A stretch of DNA of 43,054 bases from contig JAYRGC010000003.1 of NCBI GenBank assembly GCA_041908065.1, positions 1 to 43,054 of the forward strand. Direction: 5' to 3'. The DNA is from JAYRGC01 sp041908065. Its GTDB lineage: Bacteria > Pseudomonadota > Alphaproteobacteria > UBA9219. Position 1 is the first letter of the stretch. Every line of letters begins with the position of its first letter. The translations under genes were made by a program, and so were the position numbers. Of the stretch, positions 32,770 to 40,414 are shown one piece after another. Below the pieces are notes generated by a model. It saw only the letters and a list, made by a program, of their open reading frames with translations, had not been told where the DNA came from and did no database searches.

Positions 32770-32952
32770 CACCATCCCCACCACATATCCCACCCTGAAC
32801 GGCTTGGGGGCGGAGGATAGGGTTCGGCGCAGCGACGACGCTTTGGCGGGGGTGTGGTTTGCGTCGGGGGTAGCGGCTCCGATGGCTTTGAGGCGGCGGT
32901 CGCCGCCGCAGGTTCTTTTTCCGGTCTATCTGGCGGCAAAATCAATTCAGCG
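32770..32952 (-). pseudogene. Decayed duplicate of the bioC 3' end
   Basis: This segment aligns with 33817-34075, the 3' part of bioC on the same strand, with scattered substitutions and one 76-base deletion (33947-34022 is missing). The deletion lies between two cggcgg runs, which suggests slippage or short-repeat recombination, and it shifts the frame. Similarity starts at caccatcc (32770 against 33817) and ends at aattcagcg (32952 against 34075). The two copies stand in direct orientation on either side of the AT-rich segment with the 184-aa gene. Confidence 0.9.
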
Positions 32953-32961
32953 CGAGTTCTG

Positions 32962-33516
32962 TCAGGTTCGATCTATGCTTATTCGACACAGGCTTAGTGC
33001 TTCTTGATAAGCTTTGTCCAACACAGGATCTTTTATCCAAACTGAAAAGAATTTAGCTATCTTGCGATTAGATAGCAGGTGCTCCAGAGTCGCTGTAATC
33101 AAGCAGTCTCTTACATCTTCGTCTTCCTGTTTATAAAGCTCTCCCATAAATTCTCTTAGCTCAGACAGGGCAGAGCGTGGTGCTTCTGGATCATCCCACA
33201 ATCCCTTAAACCATGAGACAAGACTCCGGCCGGCGGAATACCTGCTATCTGACCATTCACCACGGGGGTTTTCTATAAAACATCTCCTGTAATAATTTAA
33301 CATAAAACCATGATAGTCAGAGAAAGCAAGTGGTGGTTCGATATATGGATAATATCTTCTATCGGTTATAAAATAAACAACAGCCCCAAGAATTTCTATA
33401 TCATCGGCTTTCATCCATGTCTTGATTTTATCATAAGAAATTTTTCTCGGGGATGAGGCCTGGGAAATATCTTCCATAGCTGTAAGCACTTCATTTAGCT
33501 GTGGATTGCTATTCAT
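32962..33516 (-). CDS. Unknown 184-aa protein in AT-rich insert
   Basis: I cannot name this protein. It is soluble, acidic to neutral and mainly helical, with aromatic-rich segments (WMKADDIEILGAVVYFITDR, RRYYPYIEPPLAFSDY, FMLNYYRRCFIENPRGEWSD). The start at 33516 has an excellent gaggagg six bases upstream. It is AT-rich (21 GC in 60 at 33361-33420) and lies alone between the bioC fragment and intact bioC. Lone acquired genes with this look include immunity-like proteins of toxin systems, but no toxin gene is adjacent, so that is only a possibility. Confidence 0.7.
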   Translation of the reverse strand: MNSNPQLNEVLTAMEDISQASSPRKISYDKIKTWMKADDIEILGAVVYFITDRRYYPYIEPPLAFSDYHGFMLNYYRRCFIENPRGEWSDSRYSAGRSLVSWFKGLWDDPEAPRSALSELREFMGELYKQEDEDVRDCLITATLEHLLSNRKIAKFFSVWIKDPVLDKAYQEALSLCRISIDRT

Positions 33517-33801
33517 AGCCCCCTCCTCTAAGTTCCATCAGATATAAACAGCAGCACAATATACCTTCTAATGGTTAATAACCCATTTTTACCGCAGTAG
33601 TGGTGCGTTCAATCAGACTTCATTGAGGGGCATATACTGTCTTGCCACTAAAACACAGATTGAACCAATTAATGAAGTTGGGGGAAAGATTTCTGGTGTA
33701 CGTCCTGCCGTCCCGTTGGGTCTTGCCTTCGGCTGATTGGCAGCCTGATTTATAATCCTACAATTTTAGTTCCGATTTGCAGCTCGTAATTAGGCTTGAC
33801 G
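33517..33801. other. AT-rich intergenic remainder of the insert
   Basis: These 285 bases lie between the 184-aa gene and the end of bioC. A frame on the plus strand is open for about 50 codons up to a TGA near 33737 but has no ATG and no family I recognise. It could be the tail of a broken gene. Nothing else is seen. Confidence 0.4.
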
Positions 33802-34602
33802 TTAGCCGACAATTCTCACCATCCCCACCACATATCCCACCCTGAACGGTTTGGGGGCGGAGGATAGGGTTCGGCGCAGCGACGACGCTTTGGCGGGGGC
33901 GTGGGTCGCGTTGGGGGTCGATGCTCCGACGGCCTTGAGGCGGCGGAGGAACTCGATGGCCGAGGGATATTCCACGGCGTAGGTTTGGAGCGCGGCTTGC
34001 CATTTTTCGCCTGCGGCGGCGGTCGCCGCCGCAGGTTCTTTTTCCGGTCTATCCGGCGGCAAAATCAATTCAGCGGCGAAATCGGCTTTGGGCAACGGCC
34101 ATAGGCCGCTGGGGATTCCGGCGCGGTCGCACAAATCCTTCCACTCCTTCAGGCTGCCTTCGAGCGGCAACGCCACGGCCATCGCTCCCTGCGGTTTCAG
34201 CCAGCCTTTCCAGCGGCGGAGGGCGGCCAGCGGCTCCGGCATCCATTGCAACGCCATGCTGGATAAAATCAGGTCGAACGAGGACGGCGGCAGATCCAAC
34301 GCGCTCGCGTCGCCCAACACAAGCCTAGCGTCGGGGATCTTGCGCCGCGTCGCCTCTAACATGCCTTGCGCCGCGTCCAGCGCGGTTATGGCGGCGTCCG
34401 GCCAGATCTTTCGCGCCAGTGCTGCCATTCTTCCGGTTCCGCAGCCGATATCCAGAATGGCCGCTGGGGGGGATTTAACGCGCTGCAACGCCTCTTGCAT
34501 CAGGTCTTCCGCCACTATGCGCTGGATGCCGTCGGCTTCGTCATAGCCAAGGGCGGCGGCGGAAAAGCGTCGCGATATTTGGGCGGTTTGGCCTCGCGTC
34601 AT
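33802..34602 (-). CDS. bioC: Malonyl-ACP O-methyltransferase BioC
   Basis: This 266-aa class I SAM-dependent methyltransferase shows the SAM-binding loop ILDIGCGTGRMA, the acidic LDAAQGMLE strand end, GDASALDLPPSSFDLILSSMALQWM and a C-terminal extension with LRRLKAVGA and KPFRVGYVVGMV. The N-terminal FSAAALGYDEADGIQRIVAEDL is characteristic of BioC. BioC methylates malonyl-ACP so that fatty acid synthesis can build the pimeloyl chain of biotin. The start at 34602 overlaps the stop of the upstream hydrolase gene (ATGA). The frame is open further upstream, but only as a shadow of that gene. Its last 260 bases are duplicated in decayed form at 32770-32952. Confidence 0.88.
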   Translation of the reverse strand: MTRGQTAQISRRFSAAALGYDEADGIQRIVAEDLMQEALQRVKSPPAAILDIGCGTGRMAALARKIWPDAAITALDAAQGMLEATRRKIPDARLVLGDASALDLPPSSFDLILSSMALQWMPEPLAALRRWKGWLKPQGAMAVALPLEGSLKEWKDLCDRAGIPSGLWPLPKADFAAELILPPDRPEKEPAAATAAAGEKWQAALQTYAVEYPSAIEFLRRLKAVGASTPNATHAPAKASSLRRTLSSAPKPFRVGYVVGMVRIVG

Positions 34603-35267
34603 GGCCGCCCGACGCCGCCGGAAAGGCGGGACAAAAAGCGGTTTATTTCCGCCGCGCACCTGTCGGCATGGCTTAACGGCAGGACGTGGCCGCCGTCTTC
34701 GAAAAAAACGGTGGCGGTGGTTCCGGCTGCCGCCCGACCTATCGCCAGCGACGCTTCGAGCGGAACCAAGGGATCGTGGGTTCCGGCCAAGACCAGCGAG
34801 GGGCAAGTCGTGGTTTTAAGCAACGCCTTTATGTCGCCGTCGCGCAGAATATCCAGCCCTTCGGCCAACGCCGGAACATTCGGTTCGCCTAGAGGAATGT
34901 CGCCGCCTACGGAGGCGTGAAACGCCGCCAAAACCGAGGGCGCGTCGCGCTCCAGCTTTCGCCGCATATCCTTAAGGGCGGTCAGAGAGACGCAACATTC
35001 CTTAACGCCTTTCTCGGCGGCGAAACGGACAAAGCCGTTGACGGCTATCCATGCCCTTGGTTTCTTGGCGACGGCTATTCCGCGCAGGAATCCCAAGGAA
35101 TGGCCTATCAGCACGTCGCCGCCGCCGCATTCGGGATAGTTCGGGGTTCCACCGAAAAAGCCCATTTCCGCGACCTTGAACTCGCCCAAGGCGGGATCCA
35201 GCTTGGGCAGCAAGGCGTCCCAGAACGAGGCGTCAAACCCCCAGCCATGAACGAATACCAATCTCAT
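34599..35267 (-). CDS. bioH: Alpha/beta hydrolase, probable pimeloyl-ACP methyl ester esterase
   Basis: This 222-aa alpha/beta hydrolase begins MRLVFVHGWGFDASFW, with the oxyanion HGWG loop. The nucleophile elbow is GHSLG (S57), and the acid and base are D165 (AGTHDPLVP) and H194 (DGGHVLPL). It overlaps bioC by four bases, and in biotin synthesis the BioH esterase removes the methyl group that BioC added, so this is the natural assignment. Sequence alone cannot separate BioH from related esterases such as BioG-type replacements. The start at 35267 lies in the divergent gap shared with rplK. No bioF, A, D or B gene is in the window. Confidence 0.75.
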   Translation of the reverse strand: MRLVFVHGWGFDASFWDALLPKLDPALGEFKVAEMGFFGGTPNYPECGGGDVLIGHSLGFLRGIAVAKKPRAWIAVNGFVRFAAEKGVKECCVSLTALKDMRRKLERDAPSVLAAFHASVGGDIPLGEPNVPALAEGLDILRDGDIKALLKTTTCPSLVLAGTHDPLVPLEASLAIGRAAAGTTATVFFEDGGHVLPLSHADRCAAEINRFLSRLSGGVGRP

Positions 35268-35428
35268 TCTAGCCCTCTTGGTAAGTCTTTTCGGGATTCT
35301 AGCTTAAAACGACTGGACTTTGGGGGAGAATTAGCATACTTTGCCGCTGCTTTTTGTTTCGGGCGCGGGAGGTTCTTCCCCGGATCCTTAACCCTTCATG
35401 GGGGAGGCCGCACCACGCCAACCTGCGT

Positions 35429-35545
35429 CAGCCGATGGTCGGCTGGCGGGGGTAATCGGCCATCGCGTGATGGCCGGAAGGGTTTTCCCTTCGGATAAAT
35501 GCGCGCTTGGGCGACCCGAGCCTGCCGCTTGCGAAAGCGGGCAGG
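35429..35545 (+). promoter_or_regulatory. Hairpin-rich leader upstream of rplK-rplA
   Basis: Three perfect hairpins follow each other: cagccga/tcggctg with loop tgg (35429-35445), ggccatc/gatggcc with loop gcgt (35458-35475), and gaaggg/cccttc with loop tttt (35477-35492). A fourth, with arms cctgccgctt and aagcgggcagg, is at about 35520-35545. They lie 50-165 bases before rplK in a 326-base gap without genes. L1 is known to repress its own rplKA transcript in many bacteria by binding the leader, so a regulatory RNA is plausible. Confidence 0.5.
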
Positions 35546-35593
35546 CGAGGCGGATCGTCTTCCGGCGTTCGCGCTATCGCGGGAGTAATTGCT

Positions 35594-36025
35594 ATGGCGA
35601 AGGAAATAGTAGGCTACATCAAACTACAGGTTCCGGCAGGAGGGGCTAATCCTTCTCCGCCGATAGGTCCGGCGTTGGGTCAACGCGGCCTCAACATCAT
35701 GGATTTCTGCAAGCAGTTCAACGCCAAGACGCAGGGCATGGAAAAGGGAATGCCGATTCCGGTCGTGATAACGGCTTTTTCGGATCGCACCTTTACCTTC
35801 GTCACCAAAAAGCCGCCGAACTCTTATTTCATCAAGAAGGCCATCGGGCTGGAATCCGGCTCCAAGACCACCGGAGTCAGCGCGCCGGTCGGCAAGATAA
35901 CCATGGCGCAGGTTAGGCAGATCGCCAAGGACAAGATGGTGGACATGAACGCCAACGACGTGGAAGCGGCGGCGCAAATGATTATCGGTTCGGCACGCTC
36001 GATGGGCGTTCAGGTGGTGGAGTAA
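35594..36025 (+). CDS. rplK: 50S ribosomal protein L11
   Basis: L11 is part of the GTPase-associated centre of the large subunit and contacts 23S rRNA and elongation factors. The 143-aa protein is typical in length and sequence: IKLQVPAGGANPSPPIGPALGQRGLNI at the N-terminal domain, TFVTKKPPNSYFIKKA, and the C-terminal RNA-binding domain with VRQIAKDKMVDMNANDVEAA and GSARSMGV. ATG 35594 is chosen over the upstream in-frame start because gggag lies eight bases before it and the protein begins MAKEIVGYIK. Its stop touches the rplA start region. The usual upstream neighbours secE and nusG are absent. Confidence 0.98.
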   Translation: MAKEIVGYIKLQVPAGGANPSPPIGPALGQRGLNIMDFCKQFNAKTQGMEKGMPIPVVITAFSDRTFTFVTKKPPNSYFIKKAIGLESGSKTTGVSAPVGKITMAQVRQIAKDKMVDMNANDVEAAAQMIIGSARSMGVQVVE

Positions 36026-36030
36026 TGAAC

Positions 36031-36735
36031 ATGGCGACAACAGGAAAGAAAATCCGCAAGGCCCGCTCCAACGTGGATCGCGCCAAGTCGTACTCGTTGG
36101 ACGCGGCGGTGGCTTTGGTCAAGAAGAACGCCGAGGACTGCAAGCGCAAGTTCGTCGAGACCATGGAAATCTCCATCAACCTCGGCATCGATCCCAAGAT
36201 GTCGGATCAGGCCGTGCGCGGCATGGTGCAGTTGCCTAACGGAACCGGCAAGACGGTGCGCGTGGCCGTGTTCGCCAAGGGCGACAAGGCCGACGCCGCC
36301 AAGTCCGCCGGAGCAGACATCGTGGGCGGCGACGATCTGGCCGAGAAGATCAACGGCGGCTTCGCCGATTTCGATCGCGTCATCGCCACCCCCGACATGA
36401 TGGGCGTGGTTGGCAAGCTGGGCAAGGTTCTGGGGCCGCGCGGCCTCATGCCGAACCCCAAGCTCGGCACGGTCACTCCCAACGTGGCGGAGGCGGTTAA
36501 GGCCGCCAAGGCCGGATCGATCGAATTCCGCGCCGAAAAGGCCGGCATCGTCCACGCCGGAATAGGTAAGGTCAGCTTCACCGAAGCCGCCTTGCTGGAA
36601 AACGCCCGCGCCTTTATCGCGGCGATTTCCCGCGCCCGCCCGACAGGGGTCAAGGGAACCTATATCAACCGCATTACCCTGTCCTCGACCATGGGGCCAG
36701 GCGTGAAGGTGGACTCTTCTACCGCCAGCGCGTAA
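36031..36735 (+). CDS. rplA: 50S ribosomal protein L1
   Basis: L1 forms the mobile stalk beside the E site and is a translational repressor of its own operon in many bacteria. The 234-aa protein shows the conserved DRAKSYSLDAAVALVKK start, GTGKTVRVAVFAKGDKADAAKSAGAD, and KVLGPRGLMPNPKLGTVTP in domain II. ATG 36031 is preferred because ggag at 36019-36022 is eight bases away; ATG 36025 overlaps the rplK stop and would add two residues. Isoleucine codons are mostly ATC (12 ATC, 2 ATT, 1 ATA by hand count), opposite to weakly expressed genes here. rplJ and rplL, normally next, are missing; a hairpin follows. Confidence 0.98.
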   Translation: MATTGKKIRKARSNVDRAKSYSLDAAVALVKKNAEDCKRKFVETMEISINLGIDPKMSDQAVRGMVQLPNGTGKTVRVAVFAKGDKADAAKSAGADIVGGDDLAEKINGGFADFDRVIATPDMMGVVGKLGKVLGPRGLMPNPKLGTVTPNVAEAVKAAKAGSIEFRAEKAGIVHAGIGKVSFTEAALLENARAFIAAISRARPTGVKGTYINRITLSSTMGPGVKVDSSTASA

Positions 36736-36762
36736 TTCGCTAATCTATTCTTCTACGAGCAT

Positions 36763-36792
36763 CCCCGAAGTGCCTGCAAAGGCATTTCGGGG
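36763..36792 (+). terminator. Strong hairpin after rplA
   Basis: ccccgaagtgcct pairs with aggcatttcgggg over 13 bp (one G-U pair) around a gcaa tetraloop, 28 bases after the rplA stop. No T-run follows, so it may end transcription with Rho, pause polymerase or protect the 3' end of the mRNA. Confidence 0.55.
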
Positions 36793-37168
36793 CAATGTAG
36801 CGCGTAGCTAGGCTTGTCCACGCGCAATTTTTGGCTATTCCATCGTTGCCATGTTCGCGGCTTGTGTGCTAACATTCGCTCAGCAAATGGCCCTGTTCTT
36901 ATGGCGGGGCGTTTCGGTGGCGGTATGCTAGGCCGGGAGCCATGTTTTTGGAACGCGCACATTGCCGTAACGTTTATGAAGGGCGCAGTGATGCCTCGCG
37001 TCGCCCTTATGCGTTTTTCTTTCGCTGGTTCCGGTGAAAACCGGAAAACACGCGCTGTCTTACCCCCATTATTAATCGTAATATCGGATCCGACCGGATC
37101 GGCGGCTCTTATAGGGAGGCCGGACGCCGTGGCGGACAGGAAAAACGGTAACCCGAGGAAACAACGAC
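36793..37168. other. Leader region before DAHP synthase
   Basis: No convincing gene is seen. A second stable hairpin, ttccggt/accggaa with a gaaa tetraloop, lies at 37029-37046. A short palindrome-like gatccgaccggatc lies at about 37086-37099. A plus-strand frame from 36814 starts with an aromatic-rich NFWLFH but runs into the DAHP synthase gene and lacks a ribosome site, so I do not call a leader peptide. Confidence 0.4.
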
Positions 37169-38563
37169 ATGAATACCACCATTGCCGATAACGCCGCCGC
37201 CGGATGGACGCCTGACAGCTGGCGTTCGCGTCCGGCCATGCAGCAGCCGGAGTATCCCGATAAGGCCAAATTGGCCGAGGCCGAAGCCGCGCTCGCCAAA
37301 CAGCCGCCATTGGTATTTGCCGGAGAGGCGCGGCGGCTGCGTAAGGCGTTGGCCAAGGTGGCGGCGGGGGAGGCTTTTTTGTTCCAAGGCGGAGATTGCG
37401 CCGAAAGCTTCGCCGAATTCAGCGCGGATAATATCCGCGATACCTTCCGCATCATCCTGCAAATGGCCGTCGTGCTGACGTTCGGCGGCGCAATTCCGGT
37501 GGTCAAGATAGGCCGCATGGCGGGGCAGTTCGCCAAGCCGCGCTCGGACGCCAACGAAACCCGTGTCGGAGTAACCCTGCCCAGCTATCGCGGCGACATC
37601 ATCAACGGGCTGGAGTTCACGCCGGAGGCTCGCGTTCCCGATCCCTCGCGGATGCTGAAGGTGTACAACCAATCCGCCGCCACGCTGAACCTGCTGCGGG
37701 CGTTCGCTCGCGGCGGGTACGCCGACCTCAACCGCGTGCATTCGTGGAATTTAGGATTCGTCGAAAGCGGGGCGCAGGGCGAACGCTATGCCGACATGGC
37801 CGCCCGCATCGGCGAGGCGATAGACTTTATGGCGGCTTGCGGCATCAACGGCGACACCTCGCCGCAGATACGCGAGACGGATTTCTTCACCTCGCACGAG
37901 GCGTTGTTGCTGCCTTACGAACAGGCCATGACGCGCATCGATAGCACGACCGGCGATTGGTACGACGTTTCCGCGCATATGCTGTGGATAGGCGATCGCA
38001 CCCGCCAGCTCGACGGAGCGCACGTCGAGTTCATGCGCGGGATAAAGAACCCCATTGGCCTCAAATGCGGACCGTCGCTCGCCGCAGACGATTTGTTGCG
38101 TTTGATCGACGCGCTCAATCCCGACAACCAACCCGGACGTTTGACCTTGGTGGTTCGCATGGGCGCGAGCAAAGCACGTTCGCATTTGCCGCCCTTGTTG
38201 CGGGCGGTGAAGCAAGCCGGTCGCGCGGTGGTGTGGTGCTCGGATCCCATGCACGGCAACACCATGGTCGCGGCCAACGGCTATAAGACCCGCAGATTCG
38301 ATAACGTGTTGGCCGAAGCCTGTGACTTTTTCGCCATCTGCGACGCCGAGGGTGTGTGGCCGGGCGGCATTCATCTGGAAATGACCGGACGCGACGTGAC
38401 CGAGTGCTTGGGCGGCGCGGCGGCCATCACCGAGGCGGGGCTTGCCGAATGCTACGAGACGCATTGCGATCCGCGCCTGAACGCTTCGCAGGCTCTGGAA
38501 CTGTCGTTCCTCGTGGCCGACCACTTGAAGACCGAACGCCAGCGCAAGGCGAGGGAGATGTGA
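37169..38563 (+). CDS. Class II 3-deoxy-7-phosphoheptulonate synthase
   Basis: This enzyme joins phosphoenolpyruvate and erythrose 4-phosphate, the first step of the shikimate pathway. The 464-aa protein is the plant-like class II form. It has WTPDSWRSRPAMQQPEYPD, the metal-ligand Cys in FQGGDCAESF (C77), KIGRMAGQFAKPRS, NLGFVESGAQGERY, KCGPSLAADDLLRL, WCSDPMHGNT (His ligand), GGIHLEMTGRDVTECLGG (Glu ligand) and the CDPRLNASQALEL aspartate. Start 37169 has gagga about nine bases upstream. tsaD begins 17 bases after its stop, so the two may share a transcript. Allosteric control cannot be judged from sequence by eye. Confidence 0.97.
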   Translation: MNTTIADNAAAGWTPDSWRSRPAMQQPEYPDKAKLAEAEAALAKQPPLVFAGEARRLRKALAKVAAGEAFLFQGGDCAESFAEFSADNIRDTFRIILQMAVVLTFGGAIPVVKIGRMAGQFAKPRSDANETRVGVTLPSYRGDIINGLEFTPEARVPDPSRMLKVYNQSAATLNLLRAFARGGYADLNRVHSWNLGFVESGAQGERYADMAARIGEAIDFMAACGINGDTSPQIRETDFFTSHEALLLPYEQAMTRIDSTTGDWYDVSAHMLWIGDRTRQLDGAHVEFMRGIKNPIGLKCGPSLAADDLLRLIDALNPDNQPGRLTLVVRMGASKARSHLPPLLRAVKQAGRAVVWCSDPMHGNTMVAANGYKTRRFDNVLAEACDFFAICDAEGVWPGGIHLEMTGRDVTECLGGAAAITEAGLAECYETHCDPRLNASQALELSFLVADHLKTERQRKAREM

Positions 38564-38580
38564 TTGGAAGAAAAGGCAAC

Positions 38581-39654
38581 ATGAAGAAGAAAGAGCAGTC
38601 TGCTAGGCGTTGCGATTCTTCCAACCACCTAATCCTTGGCATCGAGACCAGCTGCGACGAGACCGCCGTGGGCGTGGTTTCCGGCGGCGAGCGCGGGGGA
38701 GGGCGCGTTTTGGCCAACGCCGTCGCCTCGCAGATCGAGGAGCATCGCCCCTATGGCGGCGTGGTTCCGGAAATCGCGGCGCGGGCGCATCTGGACAAGC
38801 TAGACGACATGGTGGCGGCGGCTTTGGTGGAGGCGGGGGTAAGCCTTGGCGACATAACCGGCATCGCGGCCACCTGCGGCCCGGGTCTTATCGGCGGCGT
38901 CATGGTGGGCGCGATGACGGCCAAGGCGATGGCGGCCGCGCTTGATCTGCCGTTCGTCGCCGTCAACCATTTGGAGGCTCACGCACTTACCGTCAGGTTG
39001 GCCGCCGATGTGGAGTTTCCCTATCTTTTGCTTTTGACCTCGGGCGGGCATTGCCAATTGCTTTTGGCGCGTGGCGTGGGCGATTACCGGACGTTGGGAA
39101 CCACTCGCGACGACGCGGCGGGGGAATGCTTTGATAAAAGCGCGAGGATAATGGGGTTGGGTTACCCAGGCGGGCCGCAGATCGAACGCGCGGCCGCCTT
39201 GGGCGATCCGAACGCTTTCGACTTGCCGTTGCCGATGGTGGGGGAAAAGGGCTGCGATTTCTCGTTTTCAGGGCTGAAGACTGCGGTAAGGCTGGCGGCG
39301 GAAAAGCTGCAAACGCATAACGCCGCTCCTTCCGTCAACGATCTCGCCGCCGGCCTGCAGCGGGCTATCTCGGCGGTGTTCGTCGACAGAACCGCCAACG
39401 CCATCAAGATGCTTGAGGAGGAGGGCGCGTTTCCGACGGCTCTGGCGGTGGCCGGAGGCGTGGCAGCCAACAAGGCCGTTCGCCAAGGATTGCAGGATCT
39501 GGCGACAAGACACCGGTTGCCGTTCACCGCCCCCCCTATAGAATTATGCACCGATAACGGGGCGATGGTCGCGTGGGCGGGGCTGGAAAGGTTAAGATTG
39601 GGCATGGCGGACGGCTTGGATTTCGCCGCAAGGCCAAGATGGGAATTGAAATAG
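38581..39654 (+). CDS. tsaD: tRNA N6-threonylcarbamoyladenosine transferase TsaD
   Basis: TsaD transfers the threonylcarbamoyl group to A37 of tRNAs that read ANN codons, working with TsaB and TsaE. The 357-aa protein has the ASKHA fold motifs ILGIETSCDETAVGVV, the metal-binding stretch YGGVVPEIAARAHLDKL, VNHLEAHAL, LLLTSGGHCQLL, GLGYPGGPQIERAA, CDFSFSGLKTAV and VAGGVAANKAVRQGL. ATG 38581 is the start of protein-like sequence; the frame is open upstream through the DAHP synthase gene. Its basic N-terminal extension (MKKKEQSARRCDSSNH) is about ten residues longer than usual. A terminator hairpin overlaps the stop codon. Confidence 0.98.
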   Translation: MKKKEQSARRCDSSNHLILGIETSCDETAVGVVSGGERGGGRVLANAVASQIEEHRPYGGVVPEIAARAHLDKLDDMVAAALVEAGVSLGDITGIAATCGPGLIGGVMVGAMTAKAMAAALDLPFVAVNHLEAHALTVRLAADVEFPYLLLLTSGGHCQLLLARGVGDYRTLGTTRDDAAGECFDKSARIMGLGYPGGPQIERAAALGDPNAFDLPLPMVGEKGCDFSFSGLKTAVRLAAEKLQTHNAAPSVNDLAAGLQRAISAVFVDRTANAIKMLEEEGAFPTALAVAGGVAANKAVRQGLQDLATRHRLPFTAPPIELCTDNGAMVAWAGLERLRLGMADGLDFAARPRWELK

Positions 39655-39675
39655 CCGCGCTTTGCGGTTATTTTT
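39650..39675 (+). terminator. Rho-independent terminator at the end of tsaD
   Basis: aatagccgc pairs with gcggttatt over nine base pairs (one G-U) with loop gcttt, followed by ttt. The TAG stop of tsaD is inside the left arm. Confidence 0.75.
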
Positions 39676-39740
39676 CCGCACGGGTTAGAGTATTGGATGA
39701 ATATGGACAGCCAACATCCTGAATATAAAGGATTATAAAT

Positions 39741-40313
39741 ATGGATAATAGCCAAGTTCAACCGGATTCGGATGATGATCTTAAAACAGGGCAGGGGTTG
39801 GCCGATGCTTTTGCCCAACAGATGCTCGTGCTGCCCGATCTTGGGACGAGGCGCGTTAAATGCAGAACAGCGATTTGGGATTTTATGGATAATAAAGCTG
39901 CTAACCGGCTGCTTGCGCTTGCCGCCGCGGAACTTATTTTATACAAATCTAGGCCATCGCTTTTTTACCCATCCCTCGGATTTTCTCTTTATGCCGAAGC
40001 GTTAATTGACGCAGCCACAGTTGTGGCCGGATCAATGGAGGCGGAGCAAAATAATCCTCGCCTTAAACTGCTGGATAAGAAGATCGCGAGGGCTTTTGTG
40101 GTGGCTTGCCTGAGTATGAATCGTGACGACAGGCAACGTGTTCTGAACTTGAAAAAAGATAAACAGGAACAACTGTCAAATTCTTCCCTGCTTCGCGCGC
40201 TTGAGTACCTAAAAACTATGTACGAACCCAACGCCCCAAAGCGTGAGCTTCTGAAACATGCCGGTAAATTGGTGGGGATATTGGCAAACGGAAGAGCCCC
40301 GAATCCTGTGTGA
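39741..40313 (+). CDS. Unknown 190-aa helical protein
   Basis: I do not recognise this protein. The start has aagga nine bases upstream (ATG 39741). It has no signal peptide. It appears mostly helical, with AANRLLALAAAELILYKSRPSLFY and SLYAEALIDAATVVAGSMEAEQNN in the middle and a Lys-rich second half (LNLKKDKQEQLSNSSLLRALEYLK). Base composition is lower in GC than the surrounding genes, though less extreme than in the 31-33 kb patch. It lies between the tsaD terminator and rpoN, probably as its own transcription unit. Confidence 0.65.
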   Translation: MDNSQVQPDSDDDLKTGQGLADAFAQQMLVLPDLGTRRVKCRTAIWDFMDNKAANRLLALAAAELILYKSRPSLFYPSLGFSLYAEALIDAATVVAGSMEAEQNNPRLKLLDKKIARAFVVACLSMNRDDRQRVLNLKKDKQEQLSNSSLLRALEYLKTMYEPNAPKRELLKHAGKLVGILANGRAPNPV

Positions 40314-40414
40314 TGTTGGCTTATGGCTTCTCACCCCAAATCCTATGCAAGAAAAGTGCCATAATTACCGCAAATCAATAAACTGTTAATGATTCAGCGA
40401 TAGATTTTCATATC

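Noticed and set aside
33570..33740. Transposase remnant in the AT-rich insert
   Set aside because: The open frame of about 50 codons has no start and no transposase motif I can recognise, and no terminal inverted repeats were seen.
35495..35590. Possible tRNA before rplK
   Set aside because: The hairpins do not form a cloverleaf, and no T-loop consensus or anticodon arm could be placed.
36814..37191. Aromatic leader peptide or small gene before DAHP synthase
   Set aside because: The frame has a TTG start without ribosome site, runs into the next gene, and no terminator/antiterminator pair with a T-run was found.
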